Positions 36,449 to 45,046 of a stretch of 64,000 nt of DNA are shown here, in pieces (position 1 is the first letter of the stretch; each line of letters starts with the position of its first letter). The position numbers were made by a program, and so were the translations under genes. The stretch is from PSRF01 sp051000815. GTDB taxonomy: Bacteria; Acidobacteriota; Blastocatellia; Pyrinomonadales; Pyrinomonadaceae. The notes under the pieces are model-generated. The model worked only from the letters and a program-made list of their open reading frames with translations. It had not been told where the DNA came from and did not search any database. The stretch lies in contig JBPCNX010000037.1 in the NCBI GenBank assembly GCA_051000815.1, forward strand, positions 196,406 to 260,405, read 5' to 3'.

Positions 36449-36642
36449 GCAGCTAACAGCAAACAGCGAACAGCAGATAGCGGGCTGAAAACCAAATAAC
36501 ACTTAGTGAAGTCGCCTCTTCCGGAGGCCATCCGCCTTCTCGGTTGGCTTTGTTCCCTTTCTGCGTATATCCGGTTTGGGTTGGGTCTGACAGCTATTCG
36601 CTTTCTGCAGTTTGCTGTCTGCTGTTAGCTGTCCGCTGTTGC
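36449..36642. repeat. 7-base-period inverted array overlapping the 3' end of pip (AACAGCA)
   Basis: The left arm (36449-36487) reads GCTAAC, AGCAAAC, AGCGAAC, AGCAGAT; the right arm (36590-36642) reads TTTGCTG, TCTGCTG, TTAGCTG, TCCGCTG, TTGCTC. The right arm and about 90 bases of interior code for the C-terminal tail of the proline iminopeptidase. Confidence 0.85.
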
Positions 36643-37588
36643 TCCTGAAGTTGTCCGTCGCCTCCACGAGCGCAGCGATAATTCCCCGCTCGGTGGCGGA
36701 ATGGCCTGCGTCGGGAATAACTTTGAGATCCGCTTCCGGCCAGGCGCGGTGAAGGTCCCAGGCGCTCATCATCGGACAGACAACGTCATAACGCCCCTGC
36801 ACGATCACAGCGCGAATCTCGCGAATCTTGTCCACGTTCTCGATCAAGTAATTGTCCGTGTCGAAGAAGGCGTTGTTGACGAAGTAGTGGCACTCGATGC
36901 GCGCCAAAGCCAGGGCGAAATGAGCTTCACTCGAACGATCGATTAATGACTGATCGAAGAAAAGCTTCGATGTGCTTCCCTCCCAAATCGACCACGCCTT
37001 GGCTGCCTCCAGACGCACAGCTTCATTTTCGCTCATCAGGCGTCTGTGATAAGCCCCCAGCATATCTTCACGTTCCGCGTCAGGAATGACCCGCACATAC
37101 TCTTCCCAGATGTCCGGAAATATCGCGCTTGCTCCTTGTCCTTCCTGATAAAACCAATCGATCTCTCTCGGGCGGCAAAGAAAAATGCCACGCAGCACGA
37201 GTGCGGTTACGCGATCCGGATGCGTTTGTGCGTACGCGAGCGAGAGCGTGCTCCCCCAGGAACCGCCAAACACTAACCACTTTTCAATGCCCAGATGTTC
37301 ACGAAGGCGTTCAATATCGGCGACCAAATCCCAAGTGGTGTTGTCTTCAAGATTAGCGTGGGGTGTGCTTTGTCCCGAACCTCGTTGGTCGAAGAGCACT
37401 ACCCGGTAGGTTGCGGGATCGAAGAATCGTCTGTAATCGGCTACCAGGCCGCCCCCCGGTCCACCGTGGAGAAAGACCGCCGGCTGGCCTTTCGGATTGC
37501 CAGCCTGCTCGTAATAGAGTTCATGAACAGGCGACACCTTCAAGCGCCCAATGTCGAATGGTTCAATCTCCGGATAGAGTGTTTTCAT
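36503..37588 (-). CDS. pip: Proline iminopeptidase with a repeat-derived C-terminal tail
   Basis: 361 residues from the ATG at 37588. The alpha/beta hydrolase has the family motifs HGGPGGG, FDQRGSGQSTPH, nucleophile GGSWGS, and the Asp/His pair in VQGRYDVVCP and PDAGHSA. It removes N-terminal proline from peptides. The homologous part appears to end at about residue 315 (EATDNFRSN). The remaining 45 residues (GQLTADSKLQKANS, then Lys/Pro-rich) are encoded by the heptad repeat array at 36449-36642, so the original stop has been replaced. The tail is unlikely to affect the active site. Confidence 0.93.
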   Translation of the reverse strand: MKTLYPEIEPFDIGRLKVSPVHELYYEQAGNPKGQPAVFLHGGPGGGLVADYRRFFDPATYRVVLFDQRGSGQSTPHANLEDNTTWDLVADIERLREHLGIEKWLVFGGSWGSTLSLAYAQTHPDRVTALVLRGIFLCRPREIDWFYQEGQGASAIFPDIWEEYVRVIPDAEREDMLGAYHRRLMSENEAVRLEAAKAWSIWEGSTSKLFFDQSLIDRSSEAHFALALARIECHYFVNNAFFDTDNYLIENVDKIREIRAVIVQGRYDVVCPMMSAWDLHRAWPEADLKVIPDAGHSATERGIIAALVEATDNFRSNSGQLTADSKLQKANSCQTQPKPDIRRKGTKPTEKADGLRKRRLH

Positions 37589-37634
37589 AAGCTTCATCAT
37601 ACAAAGACAAGCCCAAGTTGACTAATCTTCCGCC

Positions 37635-38387
37635 TCAATGGTGAACGGGCCGCGCGATAGTTAAAACAAACACCTCGCGCGCACCGGCTGCGCGTAACGC
37701 CAGGGCACAGGCTGACACAGTCGCGCCGGTGGTAAACACGTCGTCGACCAGCAAGACTTTCTCGCCGGAAATTATACGAGGGTAACGAACGGTAAATGCC
37801 TCGGACACAGTCTCGCGCCTGCCTTTAACGTCCAGCCCTGCCCGATGAACTTCGGCATGAGTGGTCCGTACGAGGCTGGCAACATCCAGCGGCAGCGAAG
37901 CGGCACGGGCGACCACATTAGCAATCACCATTGCCTGATTAAAACCTCTCGACTTCTCTCGGGTGAGATGCAGCGGGACAGGCATCACGCGCGTCGCGGA
38001 ACTCAGAGGCGGCTGCATTTGCATCTTGATCAGGAATTGCGCGAGCCGGGGCGAAATACGCGGCTCATGCTTGAGTGCGAGAACGGAAGCACGCAACGCT
38101 CCTTCGTAGGCGCCGCAGGCACGGGCAGCCGTATATGCATCGGCGTCACAGCGTCGGCAGCGTATTGCTTCCTTTTTTTCCGGTGAAATAGTCCCGGTCG
38201 AGAGCGCGCCACACTGCCAACAGATTGTATCTTCGTCGGTGAACATGCGTGTTGCCAGCCAGCATGATTCGCAGGCGATCCCCAGCTGATGACTTTCCAC
38301 GCTGTCGCGACAAACAAGGCATGCCTGTGGGTAGAGTAGCGCCAGCAACCCATCGAAGAGACTTATTGTAGTGTCTGTGAGGAACAT
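37635..38387 (-). CDS. comF: ComF-family phosphoribosyltransferase-like protein
   Basis: 250 residues from the ATG at 38387; the longer frame adds 21 unlikely residues. N-terminal zinc ribbons (CLVC, CESC, then CWQC and CRRC) and a C-terminal PRT domain with the PRPP motif VLLVDDVFTTGATVSA. PVPLHLTREKSRGFNQA is the ComF signature. In naturally competent bacteria ComFC acts in DNA uptake; elsewhere its role is open. The gene lies 46 bases upstream of pip and past a terminator. Confidence 0.93.
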   Translation of the reverse strand: MFLTDTTISLFDGLLALLYPQACLVCRDSVESHQLGIACESCWLATRMFTDEDTICWQCGALSTGTISPEKKEAIRCRRCDADAYTAARACGAYEGALRASVLALKHEPRISPRLAQFLIKMQMQPPLSSATRVMPVPLHLTREKSRGFNQAMVIANVVARAASLPLDVASLVRTTHAEVHRAGLDVKGRRETVSEAFTVRYPRIISGEKVLLVDDVFTTGATVSACALALRAAGAREVFVLTIARPVHH

Positions 38388-38462
38388 CCGGGTTATGGTG
38401 CGCGCCTTCGCCTTTGGAAACGGAGGCCAACGCGAGCTCTCCGCTCGCATCCAGGTACCCCT

Positions 38463-38500
38463 AAAACAATGCGGCCCCCAACTCGAGTGGGAGGCCGCAA
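38463..38500 (-). terminator. Rho-independent terminator after the DksA/TraR-type gene
   Basis: TGCGGCCTCCCA and TGGGGGCCGCA pair around a short loop on the minus strand, followed by TTGTTTTAG. It lies 26 bases past the zinc-finger gene stop and separates it from comF. Confidence 0.65.
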
Positions 38501-38525
38501 TTATGTCAGCTTGTTTCGGGAAGTT

Positions 38526-38894
38526 CTATTCGTCGTCCTTATCGAGGAGACCGCGCTCGTGCAAATCCTGGCAGCGGACGCAATGACGCGCCCAGGGCAC
38601 CGCATCAAGACGCTTGTCAGGCAACGCTTCGCCGCAATGAGCACACTTGGCGTATTTGCCGTCCTCTATCCGCTCAAGGGCTTCATCAATCAAATTCAGC
38701 AGCTTGCGATCGTTGTCCGACATTGAGACGAGAAGTTCTTTGGTATAAGCATTGGCGGCCATGTCAGCCGGATCCTGCGTAGCCTCAGCGTCACGCTCGC
38801 GACTGTATAGTTCCGCCTGCTGAACCTGGCCCACCAAACTTTCCCGCCGGCCCAATAGCTTATCCCGGAACACCCTTACTTTTCGTTTTTCCAT
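38526..38894 (-). CDS. DksA/TraR-family zinc-finger protein
   Basis: 122 residues from the Met codon at 38894. A helical N-terminal part (about 1-80, coiled-coil-like) leads to the zinc finger YAKCAHCGEAL ... HCVRCQDLHE. DksA-type proteins bind RNA polymerase through the secondary channel and modulate transcription with ppGpp; the acidic tip (DAEATQDPADM) is present at the coiled-coil turn. It lies 77 bases after rlmH on the same strand. Confidence 0.9.
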   Translation of the reverse strand: MEKRKVRVFRDKLLGRRESLVGQVQQAELYSRERDAEATQDPADMAANAYTKELLVSMSDNDRKLLNLIDEALERIEDGKYAKCAHCGEALPDKRLDAVPWARHCVRCQDLHERGLLDKDDE

Positions 38895-38971
38895 TATCGT
38901 TTCATCCTCCACCCTACTTGTTAAGAAGAATGCGAACTGAAATTTAAACCCTCTTACCTACCACCTGCCGC

Positions 38972-39433
38972 TCACTTCTGGTATGACAGGCCCTTAATGA
39001 TCGTATAAGCTCGGTATAACTGCTCGAGCAAAACTACGCGGGCCATTTCATGTGTCAACGTCAGCCGAGACAGCGACCAACGTTTCGTCACACTCGCCAC
39101 CAACTCCGGCGAAACGCCATTTGGTCCGCCCACTATAAACGCCACCTCTTTCGTGCCCTGGTTTTCCCAAAGCTGAATCTGAGCAGCCAGCTCCTGCGAA
39201 CTCCATTCAACTCCCTCAGGATCCAGGAGTACTGTTACGCCACCGGTGGATAGCCGGTCTGAGATGCTTCGCGAATCCTTAGCGATGCCTGTTTTCGTGC
39301 CGGCGCCGGACGTCTCACGAATTTCACTGACTTCACAACGGGCAAAATGCGAGAGTCGTTTTTGGTAATCGTCCACCAGTGCCCGCAGCCGGGCGTCTCT
39401 CGTCTTGCCTGTCCAAAGAACTCGCAGTCGCAT
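38972..39433 (-). CDS. rlmH: 23S rRNA pseudouridine-1915 N3-methyltransferase
   Basis: 153 residues, family length. The SPOUT-fold knot is visible: VAFIVGGPNGVSPELV and the C-terminal LEQLYRAYTIIKGLSYQK (usually ending YHK/YHR, here YQK). It methylates pseudouridine 1915 of 23S rRNA. In many bacteria it follows rsfS; here the sigma54-type regulator and a repeat element separate them. Confidence 0.96.
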   Translation of the reverse strand: MRLRVLWTGKTRDARLRALVDDYQKRLSHFARCEVSEIRETSGAGTKTGIAKDSRSISDRLSTGGVTVLLDPEGVEWSSQELAAQIQLWENQGTKEVAFIVGGPNGVSPELVASVTKRWSLSRLTLTHEMARVVLLEQLYRAYTIIKGLSYQK

Positions 39434-39443
39434 TGGTCAACAC

Positions 39444-39565
39444 TGCGACGCGGGGACACGGTGACACAGAGACGGGGCGATGTGTTTTCCTGGTTTGCTA
39501 GATTTCACGACGCAGACTCCTCGTCCCCGCTTCTCCCCTTCTCCCCGTCTCCCTTTCCTTTTTCG
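39444..39565. repeat. 7-base-period inverted array overlapping the 3' end of the sigma54-type gene
   Basis: The left arm (39444-39480) holds GCGACGC, GGGGACA, CGGTGAC, ACAGAGA, CGGGGCG. The right arm (39508-39565) holds CTTCTCC, CCTTCTC, CCCGTCT, CCCTTTC. The right arm codes the last 20 or so residues of the regulator. Confidence 0.75.
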
Positions 39566-40479
39566 AGCCGCTCAAGCCTCTCATAAAGATTCTTGCGACT
39601 AATCCCGAGGATACGCGCGGCAGCGGCCTTGTTACCTCCGGTGGTGGCGAGCGTCTCTTGCAAATATTCCGTTTCCACTTCAGCGAGCGAGCGCGGTCTT
39701 TGACGTTGACGCTCCAGCAATACAGTCGCGCGAACGGTTGCCGGAAGATCCGTAACATCGATTCGCTTGCCGGTGGCAAAAATCACGGCTCGCTCAATAC
39801 TATTGGCCAATTCCCGCACATTGCCGGGAAACTCATACTCGGCCAACAAGGACAAGGCATCAGGCGCGATTGAGCTTATGTCCCGCCCATGCTTGGTAGC
39901 ATAGGTCTTCAAAAGAGCGGAAGTTAGTCGCGGTAAATCCTCAACCCGTTCCCGCAACGGTGGCAGGTGAATGTGCACCACATTCAGCCGGTAAAAAAGA
40001 TCCTCACGAAAATCGCGTCTCGCTACTGCCTTCGTCAAATCCACATTTGTCAGAGCAATCAGCCGGGCATCGACTTTAATAGTGCGACGTCCACCGAGGC
40101 GTTCAAATTCCCGGTTTTCTATTACGCGCAGGAGTTTGGCTTGTGAGTCTTTCGACAAGTAGGCAATTTCGTCGAGGACCACCGTGCCCTTGTGAGCCGC
40201 CTCGAGCCTGCCTGGCTTTGCTTCGGTTGCATTTGTGAAAGCCCCGCGCTCGTAACCAAAGAGCTCGGCCTCAAGCAAGTCGCTGGGCAGCGTCGCGCAA
40301 TCAATCTTTACGAAAGGATTTGACGCGCGCGGAGAATGCGAATGAATGTAGAATGCCAGCACATCCTTACCTGCACCCGATTCTCCGGTAATAAGAACAT
40401 TGGCATCAGTAGTTGCGACGCGTTCTGCTAGACCAACGGCCTCCGACATCGCTCCTGACTGCGCAAAGATCTCGATCAT
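39505..40479 (-). CDS. Sigma54-type AAA+ activator without receiver domain, GAFTNA variant
   Basis: 324 residues. AAA+ domain from near residue 7 with Walker A GESGAGKD (32-39), GAFTNA at 79-84 in place of the sigma54-contact loop GAFTGA, Walker B-like GTVVLDEIAY, the R-finger region GGRRTIKVDARLIALTN and FREDLFYRLNV; a Fis-type helix-turn-helix at about 265-305 (AEVETEYLQETLATTGGNKA, ARILGISRKNLYERL). No N-terminal sensor domain. The tail after about 304 (GKGDGEKGRSG) is repeat-derived. Its start overlaps the rsfS stop by ATGA, linking it to nadD-rsfS. The Asn in the loop may weaken contact with sigma54. Confidence 0.9.
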   Translation of the reverse strand: MIEIFAQSGAMSEAVGLAERVATTDANVLITGESGAGKDVLAFYIHSHSPRASNPFVKIDCATLPSDLLEAELFGYERGAFTNATEAKPGRLEAAHKGTVVLDEIAYLSKDSQAKLLRVIENREFERLGGRRTIKVDARLIALTNVDLTKAVARRDFREDLFYRLNVVHIHLPPLRERVEDLPRLTSALLKTYATKHGRDISSIAPDALSLLAEYEFPGNVRELANSIERAVIFATGKRIDVTDLPATVRATVLLERQRQRPRSLAEVETEYLQETLATTGGNKAAAARILGISRKNLYERLERLEKGKGDGEKGRSGDEESAS

Positions 40480-40943
40480 TCGGTTCTCAAAGAGCTTGTC
40501 TCACTAACGAGTCCCGGCGGTAATTCCAATCGCGTGGATTCCCGCCACAATCTTTCCAGGTCGTAAAACTTTCGTGCCTTGTCTGCAAAAACATGCACGA
40601 TAAAATCACCGTAATCGAGGAGTATCCACTCGGCTGTTTTCCGCCCTTCTACCCGAGCCGCAGGACTGCCACTCCTCTTCAATCGTTCCAGAACCTCGTC
40701 CGAAATCGCTTGCACCTGACGCTCATTGGTGCCACTAGTGATCACAAAATAGTCTGTAAAGCTGGCAATCTCTCGCAGATCCAGCACCACCATGTCCAGC
40801 GCCTTCTTATCGCTGGCGGCTTGCAGGGCAGTTACGATTCTCTCATCAAGTTCGTGACCGCCGGCCGTCTTTTGTTTCAGTTCGGAATGACCAACTCCCG
40901 TTGGGTTCAATGATTGTTCTTTGGCCGTTGAATTATGATTCAT
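40476..40943 (-). CDS. rsfS: Ribosomal silencing factor RsfS
   Basis: 155 residues. The core is at about 37-150: ALDMVVLDLREIASFTDYFV, ITSGTNERQVQAI and WILLDYGDFIVHVF, all family motifs. The first 30 residues are a low-similarity extension. RsfS binds L14 and blocks subunit joining in starvation. It overlaps nadD by 11 bases and the AAA+ gene by 4. Confidence 0.96.
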   Translation of the reverse strand: MNHNSTAKEQSLNPTGVGHSELKQKTAGGHELDERIVTALQAASDKKALDMVVLDLREIASFTDYFVITSGTNERQVQAISDEVLERLKRSGSPAARVEGRKTAEWILLDYGDFIVHVFADKARKFYDLERLWRESTRLELPPGLVSETSSLRTE

Positions 40944-41616
40944 TCGTATCTCTGTAAAGCTCGTACTTCATGATGTAATCTGCCACTGCTTCAGGCACCA
41001 GGTTTGCTAATCGATCGAACTGCTTCTCTCGGGCGACATGTCGTATTTCCGTCGCCGAGATTGCAAGCGTTACCGCATCACTGATAAAAATCCTCGTACC
41101 ATCGTCAATCCTTTTGCGAGTTGAAGCCAGTCCAGAACCCCGCGTATCAACAATGCGCTTTGTTATCGCCGGGCTCATACCTGCCCGTTCAATCTCGTAG
41201 CCCGGCCTTGTCACGACAATGTGATTTGTCATTTTCAGAAGTCGTTCCCATTCGCGCCAGGTTTTGATCTCGGCCCAGGAATCGGCGCCCATTACAAAAA
41301 AGAGCTCGGCATCGGTTCCCAACTCCGCTTGAAAATGCGCCAGCGTCTCGACAGTGTACTTACGATTCGGCGCCTCCAACTCGAACCTGGAAACCTTCAA
41401 CCGATCATCGTACTGCGTTGCCAGTGCCAACATCGCATACCGGTGAATCGCCGGCGTGACCTCGCGCGTGCGCTTGTGCGGCGCAAGCCATGCGGGGACA
41501 AACAGCAGTTCGTCAATCTCAAAGATCTGAGTAACAGTTCTGGCTAATGCAACGTGCCCCAGATGAACCGGATCAAATGTGCCACCATAGAGAGCGATCC
41601 GTTTCTTGCCACCCAT
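40933..41616 (-). CDS. nadD: Nicotinate-nucleotide adenylyltransferase
   Basis: 227 residues. GGTFDPVHLGH is the nucleotidyltransferase HxGH-type signature at about 12-22, and ISATEIR near 190 matches the ISxTxxR ATP-binding motif. It makes deamido-NAD from nicotinate mononucleotide. It lies between obgE and rsfS, a common order. Confidence 0.97.
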   Translation of the reverse strand: MGGKKRIALYGGTFDPVHLGHVALARTVTQIFEIDELLFVPAWLAPHKRTREVTPAIHRYAMLALATQYDDRLKVSRFELEAPNRKYTVETLAHFQAELGTDAELFFVMGADSWAEIKTWREWERLLKMTNHIVVTRPGYEIERAGMSPAITKRIVDTRGSGLASTRKRIDDGTRIFISDAVTLAISATEIRHVAREKQFDRLANLVPEAVADYIMKYELYRDTNES

Positions 41617-41680
41617 TGAGTTTTTCTGGCGAGACAGCTTCCTGTCCTTAGTTCACTACGACAAGAACAATCTCCCTCTC

Positions 41681-42727
41681 TTACTCCGAGAGAGCCAACT
41701 CGACGATGGCGGCCTGTGTCGCCGCCTGCTTCAGTTCATCCAACTTCGTGGCGACTGCGTTAACCAGCTCGCGAACATTCTGATTTGTTACCGCTGAGAC
41801 GGCATAGAATTCGTGGCCATCGAGCAGTGCCGCTCGCTTCAAAGATTCGACTCGCTCCGGTTCTTCCAGCGCATCAATCTTGGTTGCAACGACTATTTGA
41901 GGCCGGGCCGCAAGCTCCGAGTTATAAGCTGCCAGTTCGCGGTTAACCTTATGATAATCGTCCACGGTCTCTCGCCCCGAAAAAGACGACACGTCAACCA
42001 GATGCAGCAACAGCGTTGTTCGTTCGATGTGCCGTAGAAACCGATCGCCGAGACCTGCACCTTCATGGGCCCCTTCGATTAATCCCGGAATGTCGGCAAC
42101 GACAAACGTTCTGAAATCGCCCATATCAACGACTCCCAGATGAGGCTCGAGTGTCGTGAACGGGTAATCCGCGATCTTAGGTTTTGCCGCTGAAATGGTT
42201 GAGATGAAGGTCGACTTTCCTGCATTAGGAAAACCCACCAAACCTACATCCGCCAGCAACTTCAACTCCAGTTGCAACTCCAACTCTTCGCCCTCACTGC
42301 CATCCTGATGATAACGAGGCGCGCGATTGGTTGAAGTAGCGAAGTGTGAATTCCCAAAGCCGCCTCTGCCACCCCGCGCTGCCAGCCACCTCGCAGCTTC
42401 GACAGCGAGGTCCTGCAACAGCTGGCCCGTGCTCACTTCAAAGATCTGAGTACCCACCGGGACGCGGACAATAACGTCTTCGCCGTCGCGACCGGAACGA
42501 TTGGAACCTTCGCCGTGCATGCCGCGTCCGGCAATATGTTCGGGGTTATAACGGAGGTGAAGCAGTGTGTTCAGGGAAGAGTCGGCAACGATCCAGACAT
42601 CACCTCCGCGTCCACCCTCGCCACCTGACGGGCCGCCGCGGGGAACAAACTTCTCGCGCCGAAAAGCCGTAACGCCGTTACCGCCATGCCCCCCTTCCAC
42701 GCGAATCTTGACGCGGTCGATAAACAT
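41681..42727 (-). CDS. obgE: GTPase ObgE/CgtA
   Basis: 348 residues. The glycine-rich Obg fold at about 1-158 contains VEGGHGGNGVTAFRREKFV and DVWIVADSSLNTLLH. The GTPase has FPNAGKST, DIPGLIEGAHEGAGLGDRFL and ATKID. It acts in 50S assembly and stress signalling. It follows rpmA by about 70 bases, a standard arrangement. Confidence 0.98.
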   Translation of the reverse strand: MFIDRVKIRVEGGHGGNGVTAFRREKFVPRGGPSGGEGGRGGDVWIVADSSLNTLLHLRYNPEHIAGRGMHGEGSNRSGRDGEDVIVRVPVGTQIFEVSTGQLLQDLAVEAARWLAARGGRGGFGNSHFATSTNRAPRYHQDGSEGEELELQLELKLLADVGLVGFPNAGKSTFISTISAAKPKIADYPFTTLEPHLGVVDMGDFRTFVVADIPGLIEGAHEGAGLGDRFLRHIERTTLLLHLVDVSSFSGRETVDDYHKVNRELAAYNSELAARPQIVVATKIDALEEPERVESLKRAALLDGHEFYAVSAVTNQNVRELVNAVATKLDELKQAATQAAIVELALSE

Positions 42728-42800
42728 CTAAATCGAAAGCGACGCCAGGCTAGTTAACCACTCGCCCAGGCGTCGCATAAAGTTATCCTCGTTGCGGCAC

Positions 42801-43073
42801 CTAAGCGGGAGACGCCTGCTCAAGTGGATAGACGCTGATAAATTTTCCTCCGCGACCTTTGTCTTCAAATTTGACGACGCCTTCAATCAGAGCAAACAGC
42901 GTATCGTCCTTGCCGCGGCCGACATTTTTGCCCGGTTTCCACTTAGTGCCTCGCTGACGCGCGAGGATGTTGCCGCCAAGTACGCGTTCACCGCCAAACT
43001 TCTTCAACCCCAGTCTTTGTGACTGCGAGTCGCGGCCGTTACGAGATGAGCCAACTCCTTTTTTGTGTGCCAT
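42801..43073 (-). CDS. rpmA: Ribosomal protein L27
   Basis: 90 residues starting MAHKKGVGSSRNGRDSQ, the standard mature N-terminus near the peptidyl transferase centre; no cleavable Firmicutes-type extension. KFGGERVLGGNILARQRGTK is diagnostic. Confidence 0.98.
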   Translation of the reverse strand: MAHKKGVGSSRNGRDSQSQRLGLKKFGGERVLGGNILARQRGTKWKPGKNVGRGKDDTLFALIEGVVKFEDKGRGGKFISVYPLEQASPA

Positions 43074-43087
43074 CGCTAAAACTCCAG

Positions 43088-43176
43088 TAATAGATAACAG
43101 GTGATACGAGATAGGTAAGAGCGATAAGTTGAACCAACCTCTGACTTATTACCTATCACTCATCACCCGTTACCGT
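43088..43176. repeat. Degenerate 7-base-period inverted array between rplU and rpmA
   Basis: Units like AGATAAC, GGTGATA, CGAGATA, GGTAAGA and GCGATAAG on the left pair with CTTATTACC, TATCACT, CATCACC, CGTTACC on the right. Confidence 0.75.
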
Positions 43177-43182
43177 TTTTGC

Positions 43183-43479
43183 CTACCCAATCGAATCAAT
43201 TCGTATAGCTGTATATCCCTGCCGATGTCCTTGAGTACGCTTGTAATGTTTGCGACGCTTCTTCTTAAAAACCAGAAACTTGTGCCCGCGGCCGTGCTCG
43301 ATGACGGTTGCGGAGACTTTGGCCGCTCCCACTACCGGTGAATCACCATTGCCCGAAGTCAACAACGCATCAAGCTCAATAGACTTGCCCGCGTCCGCCG
43401 CCAGGGTGGGAATGCGGACGGTACTCCCTTCTTCGACGACAAATTGTTTACCGCCGGTTCTAATAATTGCGTATGGCAT
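43183..43479 (-). CDS. rplU: Ribosomal protein L21
   Basis: 98 residues. MPYAIIRTGGKQFVVEEGST and HKFLVFKKKRRKHYKRTQGH are typical. It begins the rplU-rpmA-obgE group and lies 77 bases after accC. Confidence 0.98.
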   Translation of the reverse strand: MPYAIIRTGGKQFVVEEGSTVRIPTLAADAGKSIELDALLTSGNGDSPVVGAAKVSATVIEHGRGHKFLVFKKKRRKHYKRTQGHRQGYTAIRIDSIG

Positions 43480-43556
43480 CAGGTTTACCTCTGGAACGAA
43501 ACTGACCCCCGGAAAAGTCGATTATTATAAGCAGGCAGGCTGCAAACAGCAACCGC

Positions 43557-44954
43557 TCACCTCGCTGTTGCCAGCAAGTCGTTCTTCTTAGCGCTATTCT
43601 GTTGGAGAAAATGCTCCATGAAACTTGTGGAGATATCCCCCGCGCGAAACTTGGGGTCATCCATTATTTTCAGATGCAGGGGAATCGTGGTCTTGATTCC
43701 TTCGACCACCATCGCTTCCAGCGCGCGCTTCATACGCGCTATCGCAAGGTCTCGGGTCCGCGCATGAACTATCACCTTAGCAATCATTGAATCGTAAAAT
43801 GGCGGCACTTTGTAGCCGGAATAGACGTAGGTATCCACGCGAACTCCCGGCCCTCCCGGCAAGTTGAAAGCTCCAATTACTCCTGGGGACGGCGCAAAGG
43901 TCTCGGGATTTTCCGCATTGATACGACACTCGATCGCATGGCCCACAATCATCAGATCGTCCTGCGTGTACCCCAGCCGCTCGCCCTCAGCAATGCGGAT
44001 CTGATTGCGTACTATGTCAGCCAGCGTCACCATCTCAGTGACGGCGTGTTCGACCTGAATGCGCGTATTCATCTCCATAAAGTAAAACTGGTTATCCTGA
44101 TCAAGCAGAAACTCGACCGTTCCGGCGCTCGAATAACCCAACTTCTTGCAGGCAGAAACAGCGGCATTCCCCATCTGATTTCGCAATTCGGCTGATAACA
44201 TCGGCGAAGGCGCTTCCTCAAGCAGCTTTTGATGGCGACGCTGAATCGAACACTCGCGCTCCCCAAGATGAATACAGTCGCCGTACTCATCAGCCAGAAC
44301 CTGTATCTCGATGTGCCGCGGGTTCTCCAGGTAGCGCTCGATATAGACACTACCATCCTTAAAAGCCGCGGCGGCTTCCGTAGACGCCGCCTCGAGAGCA
44401 TGTCCCAACTCCTCCGGCGAGCGCACGATCCGCATGCCGCGTCCGCCTCCGCCCGCAGATGCTTTTACGATCACGGGAAAACCAATTTCGTGGGCTAGTT
44501 TGTTTGCCTCTTCCTCAGAAGTGATTGGATCGGGGCTGCCGGGAAGCACCGGCAGTCCAGCTTCTTTCATTACGCGGCGTGCCTCGATCTTGTCGCCCAT
44601 CATGCGGATCATGTTGGACCCTGGACCGATGAACTTAATGTTGCACGCCTCACAGATTTCCGCGAAGTAAGAAGACTCTGCCAGGAAGCCGTAGCCAGGA
44701 TGAATCGCGTCAACATTGAAAATTTCTGCGGTACTGATGATCGCGGGAATGTTGAGATAGCTTTGAGCAGAAGGCGCTGGGCCGATGCAGGCCGCCTCAT
44801 CAGCGAAGCGCACATGCAGCGAATCGCGATCGACGTCACTGTGGACAGCAACCGTGCGAATGCCCATCTCTTTACAGGTCCAGATGATCCGGCAGGCAAT
44901 CTCGCCACGGTTCGCGATTAAAATCTTCTTAAATTTTCGAGTTTCGGAACTCAT
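43557..44954 (-). CDS. accC: Biotin carboxylase subunit of acetyl-CoA carboxylase
   Basis: 465 residues (family about 450). Order: preATP-grasp fold (KILIANRGEIACRIIWTCKE), ATP-grasp with VKASAGGGGRGMRIV, the carboxylase MEMNTRIQVEHAVTEMVTLAD, and C-terminal closure. It carboxylates biotin on AccB. It follows accB by 92 bases. The C-terminal 15 residues are variable. Confidence 0.98.
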   Translation of the reverse strand: MSSETRKFKKILIANRGEIACRIIWTCKEMGIRTVAVHSDVDRDSLHVRFADEAACIGPAPSAQSYLNIPAIISTAEIFNVDAIHPGYGFLAESSYFAEICEACNIKFIGPGSNMIRMMGDKIEARRVMKEAGLPVLPGSPDPITSEEEANKLAHEIGFPVIVKASAGGGGRGMRIVRSPEELGHALEAASTEAAAAFKDGSVYIERYLENPRHIEIQVLADEYGDCIHLGERECSIQRRHQKLLEEAPSPMLSAELRNQMGNAAVSACKKLGYSSAGTVEFLLDQDNQFYFMEMNTRIQVEHAVTEMVTLADIVRNQIRIAEGERLGYTQDDLMIVGHAIECRINAENPETFAPSPGVIGAFNLPGGPGVRVDTYVYSGYKVPPFYDSMIAKVIVHARTRDLAIARMKRALEAMVVEGIKTTIPLHLKIMDDPKFRAGDISTSFMEHFLQQNSAKKNDLLATAR

Positions 44955-45046
44955 TGTTAGAGATGAAATTTCTCAGTCAAAAGTTGAACGCCCAAAGTCG
45001 TTACATCCGATCCCGGACTAAAGACATTGGGCGTCAGCTTGGATGG

